Assembly (NCBI GenBank): GCA_949152475.1
Contig: OX424563.1
Location: 18,821,001-18,885,000, forward strand
Reading direction: 5' to 3'
Source of the DNA: Terebella lapidaria
Taxonomy: Eukaryota > Annelida > Polychaeta > Terebellida > Terebellidae
DNA length: 64,000 nt
Part shown: in pieces, positions 54,640-64,000 of the stretch
Layout: each line of letters starts with the position of its first letter
Numbering within the stretch: position 1 is the first letter of the stretch
Made by a program: the position numbers and the translations under genes
The notes under the pieces: generated by a model
What the model was told of the DNA's origin: nothing
Seen by the model: only the letters and a program-made list of their open reading frames with translations
The model's database searches: none

Positions 54640-56968
54640 GATGTTGTCAAAAAAAATACAAATCATTTGCTTAGCGTAGATCTACATTAAATTACGTTTG
54701 TAGACATCATGATTTTATGCTCCAATACAAGGCCATGACAGAAGTGAACCAACACATTTCAGGACATACCCGGTACCAACAAAAGAACTCTAAAAACAAT
54801 AGACTTCTGTCATATTATGCCTATTACCGGCCGTAGTGCCATTTAGACTGAGGGATAAATTCTAATTATATAAAAATAAAATACAATCTAAATAATCTTT
54901 TCGTTGATATAGCTAATTCATCCGTGGAGTATGTGCCCGAAATATCTTGTGTTGTCTCAACAAAATTGAATCATCAATTACTCAACTGCACATCGGGGCA
55001 AGCCTGGGAATTCGACAAACCATTAGGCCTATTTGATGAACAGTCTGGTTACATTTATTTATAGTACATTCCTCGAAGCACACCCCCGGGCAGAATGCCA
55101 TCCCAACTTCTCACCCCTGGTATCGGCTGTTAGGAACGATGAGGTACATGTACTTTGAACATGCGGCCGCCTGCCGTATGCTCGTTGCCAACAAAGCACG
55201 CACGCGCCAGTCGTCGTCTGACATTCAAATTTCGCGCCACTCTCCAACATGAGACAAAGCTCATTGTCTACCATTATTATCGGGCGGGCGGGTGTTCGGG
55301 GCATAAAGGGCGTATCGATGGTATTAACTTGGCTAATGTGTGCAAAACACGAAAGTATGCAGATTTAATACATTAAGATATGAAAGATCTAATTTGGAGG
55401 ACAATCATCTTCCGCACCGACCCCATCCCTCCCCTCCCCCTCCATTTCCCAAAATGCACCAGCTCCGAATCACCATCACATGTATCTTCAACAATCTCTA
55501 ATATGAAGTACATCTGCTGTGAACTTTGACCTGATAGAATTTGCTGGACAGGTGTCGTGTGGAACAATTGCCGTGTCCCTCTCAAGCTCCACCCTCCCCC
55601 TTTTCTGTTTACACTCCCAATTCCCCAAACTTATTCGTAGCAGTGAAGCACAGAAATATATCTACATCATTTAGCATAATATATGTTTAAATTCTTAGTT
55701 GAAGGAGAATGTACGTGGTATCGCAACCCTGGGGACGTCAGTCACTCACTTTCGCTGAGACTAATAGCCTATTGTGCAACAATATTGACATCAATACAAT
55801 GCTAGCCTTTTTTGTGTTATTACTATTTCTTCTTTCTACTTTATCCCTGCACCCATTTTCTGTGAATTGAACAGATATCCCGCTGTATTTTCCATCGAGG
55901 TGCCACGGCTCATTAGGTCTTATATTCGGATATATATAAATAACGAATGATCTTCGATATAAAAAAAATATATGTACTGTTTGATGTGCAAACCTAATTT
56001 CGTTATGCCCCGCATTTTAATGCGCAACCCGTGTGGGTTGATTATTATCATTTACTAGCGAGTCATTGAGTATGAAATCACACCAAACATATGCGGTGGT
56101 AATCTTGTAAACAAATCTAAAATGACATGGAATATCAAAACAACCGGAATGTCATCTTGAACAATGTACCCAGACCACCCCTGTGGTGCAATAATACATT
56201 ATTATACCGCCATGTACATAGATATTCTGCAACACGAACGAAAAAAATTCTAAACATAATTATGCATCTGTTATATTTCATCATAACATAAGTGAATATG
56301 TGGGATTCTGGTAATATTCTGAAAGACTCTAACTATAGCAACATTAATTCAATACATCAATTAAAACGTAGGTGTGAGTAAACCTGCTTTCGTTGGGTCT
56401 TTTCCATATGTTGCACGAAACAAAACTAAATCTCAGTCTTTGTTCATGGCCGGTGACACGTACGAATCCATTATATATCCGATAATTGAATGCCAATTGA
56501 TACTGAGTATCAGTTGCTAAATGATAATCATATTAATAGTGACATATATAATAATAGTGACATATATGGCCTCACCAGGGAAAAAATGGAACATGAATGT
56601 ATCGTGCTAATTCTTCACACTATGGGGTGGAGTGGATATAGCGAACAAAAATAATAATGCATCATCATCAATAATGGTGCGATATTATTATTGTTATCAT
56701 CGCTTGACAACGAAATCCAGGATATCAATCCAAAAAGAGCATATTATAGCCTCTATACTTTCTGTCAGAATTACCGATAGTCAAATTAGTCGTTGTTTAT
56801 TTTGTAACCCATATTGTGGTACTGGGTGTGAGTTTGGATAGGCTGCCAAGCCAACTATCGAAGCTCTCACACTCTTGTTTTAGGAATTGAAGTTTCAGTC
56901 GACTCCCACCATTGTTGAGGATGGATCCATGAATCCATTAAATACCAAATACAAAGATACCATACATG
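54640..56968. other. Gene-poor stretch
   Basis: No supportable gene or clear repeat. A pyrimidine-rich stretch lies near 55420-55445. Confidence 0.5.
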
Positions 56969-57508
56969 TGTAACGTTTGACGCCCGTTACCTAGGGCGCA
57001 TGCGCCCCGCACCTTGGACACGGTCAAGGCGGGCGTCGTAATTACTTAACTACAACCAGGTAACGCCGAACGAGTCCAGCTCAATACATAACATCAGATA
57101 TTACATCATCATAGCCATGTAGCCTGGTGTGTCGAGCCCGAGAGCCATGGGAGTGGCTTCCGGAACACGAGCACGTGGGCGAGTTGCTGGCCGGCCTCGC
57201 CGACGGTCCACCTCCCGGATAGAAACCCGGATAGTACGACGGTCTGCCTGAACCTGTACGCACCATCCCAGGGCGGGAGACTACCAATTCATGGGGGCGT
57301 GAGCCCCCGGATTAGCTGTAAAGCTAGCAGCACACGAGAGCGAGGGTGTGACGTCACAGCCAATTAAACAGTCTAGTGAAGCGATAAAAGACAATGCGTC
57401 TCCAAGGAGACACACGAGCTTCGAACGTGAAGCCGCCAAAACAGGTATGGTGTTCGGAAAAGGCCAAATCTCCTAGTCCTATTGCAATCTTTGGGCAAAA
57501 TCGCCACA
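56969..57508 (-). repeat. Possible 3' LTR of the gypsy-like fossil
   Basis: On the minus strand it starts TGTGGCG and ends CGTTACA, and is preceded by a purine-rich tract (GTAAGAAGAGGGTAT) like a polypurine tract. The partner LTR would lie beyond the window, so this rests on end motifs only. Confidence 0.4.
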
Positions 57509-60500
57509 ATACCCTCTTCTTACAATGTTAGTCCCCAACATGCTCCGTCTCGGCCAAAAACCGTGCCAAAACCCGACCCAGGCATCGCATGGTAGAACAG
57601 GAAGGAAGCGAAGGGGAGCAGTACCCAGAAGTTGCGACGCAGAGAGATCAGACCTTAAGGGTCTGTTTTGGAAGAATGGGGGTCGACCCGGGGCTTACGG
57701 ACTACACAGTAACACTCCTAAAATTTTGAATAAACCTTAATTAACAAGCTATAACTTTGAATGAGGTATTCCAGAAAGGATCATGACCTGGGAAGGCCAT
57801 AAGCCGAAAGGAACGATATGCCGAGTGTTTGGAATCCAATCAACCTTTGAAATTAGAAATTTTGTAGAATAACACACCGGAGATCGAAAATGATAGTACC
57901 TCTAAAAAGGGTTGCCGGTTGCCCTCGCCACGGATCTGCTCCCGGGCAGGGCGGAGCTGTGGGGAGTGACTCCGTACCGTCACCGCGTCCGTACAATGAC
58001 GAGGCTATCTGGCCTTCATCCATCCCCTTGTCGTCCTCTTTGCTGGAGGACGACAGCCTCCTCTCCCAAAGGGGCGTTGGGAGAGCATACTCTCCAGGAA
58101 GCGGTAGCAGTAGCCCTGGCGGCGGTCGCTGGGGTTTGGTGGGTGACCCCTGCGACGCTGGCCCTGGCGGGGCTGCCTGGATTGACGCTGGGAGACCTAC
58201 CGTGGGGAACATCTTCACCTGATCCTGGACACACTGCTGTCCGCTGGTCCACTCGCCCCATTTCCTGACCAAAATGAGGTAGAACACCAGCTCCAGAGCC
58301 GTGTCTGAGCGACGTGCATCGACCTGACTGACGGCAGATGACATAGGGTCATCGACGCACTCTCGTGGGTGAGTCTGAGCAAGCTCGAATCCTCATTTTC
58401 AGCCCGATGTTCCTGCATCTCTGCTTCTATCTTGGCGGAGACGGAACTTTGCCGGGACTCGGCAGCCTTAGCAGCAGCAATTCCTTCACAGAAGGCCTGC
58501 TGCTCACGGTCATTCGCCAGAGTCCGATAGCTCCCACCTGTCGGAGAACCTCCTCGACTGGGTTCAGACGGGTCCGCCATCCAAATGGATTGGGGAGGTG
58601 GACGCCAACCTGGAGAGAGGTGACACCCATGCTGAAGTGCCTCCAGCCGGGGGAACAACAGCGGGGACCACACACGCCGTTGACACGAACGGAGATAGTG
58701 CCGCACTGGGCTGAGATGGATGCACCTCAGCTGAGGGAGCACCCGGCGAGCCAGGGGGAGATTCAGTCCTTGGTGTGCATCCGGAAGACTGGCTCTTCCC
58801 CGAGATCACAGGCTGGGTGCACTGCTTCGGCGAGGCTACGCGGGTCCGGGTCGCAATCTGAGGCATCTTAGACACAATGGTGAACATCCTTTCTCGTCGG
58901 TCTAGGTCACGCTGGACCTCTGCAGGTTGCCAGATGGCCTCTGCTGCCGTCCTATAAGGCTCCGGAGTCTGAGTCATAGTAGCTGATAGGTGAGCTCCGT
59001 AGCTCGAACCTACCAATACCATGCCAGAATCCTTCCTGCTCTCGTCCATGATGTGCTGAGCGAAGTGCCATGGAGCTAAGTGCCATACCCGTTCTTCGAG
59101 CGGGCCCTACTTCGTCTCACTCCATCGCAACAGCCTCACAGTAGTGGGCTTGGGCGCTGTGTGCATTTAGGGCTTCCAGACTCGAGAAGTGTCTTTCCCA
59201 GGGGCCTCATGAAAAGCACCTCCTGCAGATTAACATCCTCATCCAGGGGTAATGATAAGCCCCCACGTAACAATTCAAGTGATCGGCGGTGGGGTACCAC
59301 CAATCTCAACTGAGCACCGAATGTGGGTCATCATATCCATCCAGGGACGCCGGAGAGAAGGGACATTTGAATCCCTGCTATGTCGGCAGAGGCAGCATTC
59401 TCACCTCCACCTCTGTCAGCGGTCACGGAGCGGCGGGAGTGGTAATCCCTGGAATACTGAGCGTAGCTCGCTTTGTCGAACTCCAGATAGTTTAGGGCCC
59501 ATCTCAGGCCACAGTTTCTTAGTTGGAGCCTGCTCCGAAACAGGCCACTGCATCCTGCCCAGACCAGACTGTGCATGGGAGCGATGGGGCGCGCTACTCT
59601 TCATTTTCTCTAACCAGCCAGCCATCATAGTCTTGTCAGACAGCTTCTTGCCCAATTGCTGGGCCTTAACCGCAGTGCATCAAACTGTGGCATAGTGCCT
59701 GCAAATGACTCCTGCCCGTCAGTGGTACCTCTGGACTGTTTGGCTTATCTGGATGGCTGCCCAGAAGAGCTTCCTTTGGGCGCCCTGATGAGCGACCTAG
59801 CACGAGGGCTCTTCGAAACCGGTCCGGACTTGGTGGATGTGCGGTCTGAGCAGTCTCCCAAAGGAGCAGGTGCCTTGGCACCACCTTGCCCGTGTCTGGA
59901 CCTGGGAGTCGGAGCGCCGCCGATCGAGTTCAAGGTCCTTGGCCGCTTTCGGCGCATCTGCTTCTTCTTGGTGGCAGTCTTCTCGATGCCGGACTCAGCA
60001 CCAGACTCGTATTCACCAGAGTTGGCTGCTTCGCTTTTCGCATCAGCCTCCACTGCTGTCATGCAATTCGCTGGGCCTGGAGGCGTGATGATCTGGGCAT
60101 GGGCTTCACGTAGCACTGCTGCTCAGTGTCATCATGGTCCAGTGCACCAGTCTCCTGCGATTCGGCAGTTGACTGAGTCGCGGCTTGTTTAGCCTCAACC
60201 TGTTGTGCCAACTTGCAGACATGCAGATCCCCGGGGATCCCGCAATAGTAATCAGTAATTAAATTATGTAAATTATGTATGATAGGGAGTGTTTTCAAAT
60301 TGACAGTAGCCGTCCACTTGTGGATGGAACAAATATAAACAGTTGAAAGCAACAATAAAATAAATTATTATCGCTCTCGTTTTGTCTTAGGTCAAGGTAT
60401 TCCACCACTGCCAACATGTACACAATCCATTATACCTCTCCTTCGAGAGCGAAAATCACCTGATTTTCAAACCCTCTGTTGCATAAGGGAGGAAATATAC

Positions 60501-63500
60501 CACTAAACTTATCTCAATTGTGTCATTCAAGCTACGTTCCGATCAAGAGCCACAAATTGACTAAGGGAGCATGATTCACTAAATTTACATGAGAAGCCGA
60601 CAGACCAGTAAGCTGGGGGTTAAGGGGCAGAGCCTTTGATGCCGGCGCCCAATCTAGAGAACCTAAAATATGATCAAATCAATCACCGCCGGTCGTCCAG
60701 AATTGACCACAGAAGGAGTCCAGTCCCAGACAACCACAGGATATTGGCATATTGACCTTAAATGTAAGTATCAATCTATTACCACCAATATATACAATCA
60801 GATTTTGATGATGCCAATAACAAACGTAAAATACAACATTTTGCAATAGAAACAAAGCTCGACCAAATGGTTTATCCAAAGACACACTGGCGTCATCAGG
60901 GGCAGACAGTGTGTTCAATGTAGTTGTTTCTACTGTACACCTGATGGAATTAGTATACTACTGCCCAACAACCTATGAAAATAATTTTTGAAATCTGAAA
61001 CAAACCCCATGGAATAGATATATGACAAGTACATAAGTACCTAATCACAAGCCAGAAAGCTACAGAGTTGATGGTATCCTCGGGGACAGATTTAACGTCC
61101 GCCAGCAGTGACACCGACTCAGTGGTATGAATGTAAGTATCAATCTATGAAATATGTGACGGTAGGGATTAACAACCACAAAGTATGCAGTCACAAGTAG
61201 AACTCGATCCCTGGTCCATAGCCAGCTCCCCATCAATGTGGGGAAGGCACTTCTCCAGTAGCGGATGAAAGTCCCAACCTCTATCTGGCCCTATAAGAGG
61301 CTGTCCCAGGACCATCGGGCATCCGGCATATCCACAAAAGTGGTCCGGTCTGTGCAGGCAACAGTCTACATGATGCGGATAGGGTTGTGCCGGACAACAG
61401 TCTACATGATGCGGATAGGGTTGCCAGATGACTTTAGCACTAGAAACTACGGGAGGTTGGATGCACGGTGGTGGCACTTCAATGCAAAATGTTCATCCGC
61501 TCACACCTGCGGACCACCACAAAGTAGTGATCGCGGTGTTAAGCAGTCCAGACTCCTGCGACTGGATATATCCAAGATTGGAATGTCATCCGGCGGAGAA
61601 TCCTGAGTGAGTGGATACAAAACAAGCGGGCCCTGGTATCGCTTCAGGTTATCAATATTCACAACCAAGATCCAGTCCGGATCGAAATCCCAATGAATCC
61701 GGTAGTCCACCTTCGTCACTGGGTGCAATACGGTGAAGGGGCATATCCGCGGCTTGGAAAACTTGTTGGATAGTAATAACAAGCCTTCCTCAAAAGTGGG
61801 CCTACCCTTGGCAAGGGAGTCATAGTCTCGCTTCTGTTGGATAGCGGACTTATCCAGGTGCGCTCACCCAGAGTCGTGGGCGTTCGCCAGGGTGCGGCAA
61901 ACCCACTCCACATACTTGGGGCTCTCCAGACTCATAAACACATCCACATACTGCCAGAGCAATTTGTGGAATACGAGCTGTTGATCTTCATCAAACTGAT
62001 CCTTCGGAACTCAAGACTCCACATGGTCTGGCAGGTTGAAAAAAGCCGCAAGTGTGCATATGGCTGCAACACACCTGCAGTGTAGTACAACTGGAGTGTC
62101 TGTGGGATTCACCACGAGAATGACAATCACGCCAGGATCACACTTGACCAGAGTGATCTCATTGTTGGGCGGCACTACTGTGGTGTGTGTCACCCGGTGT
62201 TGAAACGAATGTGACGAGCCTATCTGGAAGAGGTAATGGACACCCTCTCCCACCCGGAGTTTGCCGGCACTGAAGTCCACGATCAACCGGTGGGTTTGTA
62301 GGAAGTTCCTTCCAACTATCCCAGCTGCACCGATATCTGCAGCGATCGCTTCTGTCAGGTACACCTTGTCCCCAGTGTATTTGGCAGATCGATCAACCTG
62401 TGGATAGGAATGCAGTTGTTACCAGACCCGTAGTGCTGAAAACTGCCGGGGTCTCGCAGCGCAATGCTGCGGAGGGCGGGATGCTGCCTGTATGTACATG
62501 TGGCTACGAGGGTCACTTCTGGTCCAGAATGGACTAGGAAACGCACCAGATCCCACCACAAAGTCAAGTGTAGATACGAGCACGTTTCCTGAACTAATGG
62601 ATACACAGGGTGATCCAGCATCGAGTCGAAACAGAATCCTTGTTGTCTGCCACAATGGCAAAGGAGCTAGCAGATCCTCAAGGACTACTCCTGAAGGAGA
62701 TATACTAGTATGTACTTGAGGGTCGTCCTGCTCGTCCACATCGGGTCTATCTCTGGACAAGGTGTTGGTCGCCACCATGTCCGGATTAAGTTTCCCTCAC
62801 ACGGAGTATGGCATTGTGGTCCTAAAGGACCCGGCCGATGGAATAGTTCCTCCTTCGTGACTCAGGCATGTTGCCCTTGTAGCCACTGGCCCAAAACAAT
62901 CAAAAAAATTCTGGACATTGCAACCAGAAGTGCCCTTGCTTACTGCAAAAGTAAAAGGATCGGTTGATGTTCGGTCCGGAAGTGAATGCGCAGCAGTCTA
63001 CGGGACCCAGAGCCTCGATCCCGGTGCAATATGCAATCATCTGCGCGACGCCGAGATCATACTCTTCCACATCCAGTAACAGCCGGAGCCGCTTGCACAG
63101 TCGTCGCTGGCTGTTGAGACAGTTCACTAACCCACTGGCAGGTTCCCGACCAGCCGGAAATTGCCATGGGACCGCTTGAGATGCTGCCACGGAAGGAGCT
63201 GGTGCACCAACGTGCACGGAGACAACCGAGGCGGGAGCTGGAGGCATCTGTCAGGTCCTGAAAGCTGCTTCTATTGCGAGTGATGGCCTCCTGCATTGTT
63301 CACTTTTCATGGGCAGCCAGAGCATATCCGATGTGGTACGGCTGCCCATCGACAAACTGATCAATCAGCATCATCTCAAACCTAGCCGGCTGAGCCTCCT
63401 GGTAGGCTTTCTGGCCGAGAATGCGCAGTTGAAGCGCATGCTCAGTGACAGACTCAGTCGGAAGACGGTAGCAAGCCTTAAACTGCTTCTCGTACATCCG

Positions 63501-64000
63501 CGTAGCAAACGTCGCTGGCCAGGGCGGAATACTTGACATATTTTGAAAAGCCTTGCTCTCCAGGCTTCCTGTGAGGATATGTTCGGCCTCGGTGGGCATC
63601 CACGCCGTCCATCCCTCCAAGGAGTCAATCCTCCACATCTGCATGCAGTAGTCTTCAAGATCAGCTTTGTCACCGTTGAACCGCTTACGCCACAAGGACT
63701 GGTCCAGTTTCCAGTCATGCAGGAAGCTCTCATTGGAGTCTGAACTAGAGTTCGTGGCGTGAGACGGGGTAGCCCATGCTCCATCCCTGGTCGCAGTGAG
63801 ACCCACAAGGGAGGGCCTGTACACCGCATACGATGATGGAGCAGGTGCTGGAGCTGCCAGTGGGTATTCACCTGGATATACAACGCTTCCAATAGGCACG
63901 GACGGAACCCCCACCAATCCTAACAGAGAGGATCCAGGCGAGGCAGGGTAGCTGGCATAGCTCGAGCCGAATCCACAGGATGCCAGCTAACTCCCAGAGT
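56969..64000 (-). mobile_element. Ty3/gypsy-like retroelement fossil, broken, runs off the window
   Basis: On the minus strand a gag-like part (about 63917-63300) is followed by a zinc-knuckle region (about 63247-62900), a protease-like region (about 62778-62011) and an integrase C-terminal-like stretch (about 61782-61501). The order fits a Ty3/gypsy element read right to left. I could not recognise a reverse transcriptase part. A 540-bp TG...CA block at 56969-57508 may be its 3' LTR. The frames are scattered, with several breaks, so it is an old, broken copy. The GC-rich part at 57850-60230 holds frames I do not recognise, and 60230-61130 is AT-rich and may be a later insert. Confidence 0.55.

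Overview
The window is animal nuclear DNA, most likely from a marine invertebrate. The evidence is spliced genes with GT-AG introns, a replication-type histone H1 gene, a eukaryotic tRNA-Gln, dense interspersed repeats, and base habits (frequent 'acatgta' and 'taggcctat' words) common in mollusc, echinoderm and hemichordate assemblies. I cannot fix the phylum from the sequence alone.

Layout. 1-1862: 3' part of a LINE. 2506-14773 (+): a ten-exon host gene for a 279-aa DEK_C plus SWIB/MDM2-domain chromatin or transcription protein. Its introns hold a TTAA-flanked foldback element, a TA-flanked MITE and, in the last intron, a whole-looking antisense Ngaro tyrosine-recombinase retroelement (7966-14637). 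15241-24733: a complete-looking 9.49-kb DNA transposon, the most interesting object here. It has 641-bp terminal inverted repeats that are identical by eye and an 8-bp target duplication (GTAGGGAG). It carries two convergent spliced genes that stay open from start to stop: a 435-aa RecQ-type helicase (+) and a 1019-aa DUF6589-like putative transposase with two PHD-type fingers set inside it (-). Both genes start inside the inverted repeats, so they share promoter DNA, 5' leader and the first five codons. 24742-34618: mostly gene-poor DNA, with a striking 0.9-kb array of short palindromes bounded by inverted repeats (29258-30270). 35224-41732: a whole-looking DIRS retroelement, set in older repeat DNA. 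42880-45220: tandem arrays rich in AGGTCA half-sites. 46034-46579 (-): histone H1 with TATA box and 3' stem-loop. 50853-50924: tRNA-Gln(TTG). 49133-50235: foldback element holding a LINE tail. 56969-64000: a broken Ty3/gypsy-like fossil.

How the parts fit. Only three host genes are supported (SWIB protein, H1, tRNA-Gln); mobile DNA dominates the rest. Three elements look young because their repeat copies match by eye: Ngaro, DIRS and the RecQ/DUF6589 transposon. The transposon pairs a helicase with a putative RNase-H-fold transposase that carries chromatin-reader fingers. I recall no named superfamily with that combination, but I could not run a search. All splice models were read by eye and are supported by frame continuity: 840 nt, 1308 nt and 3060 nt of joined coding sequence, each an exact multiple of three ending at a stop.
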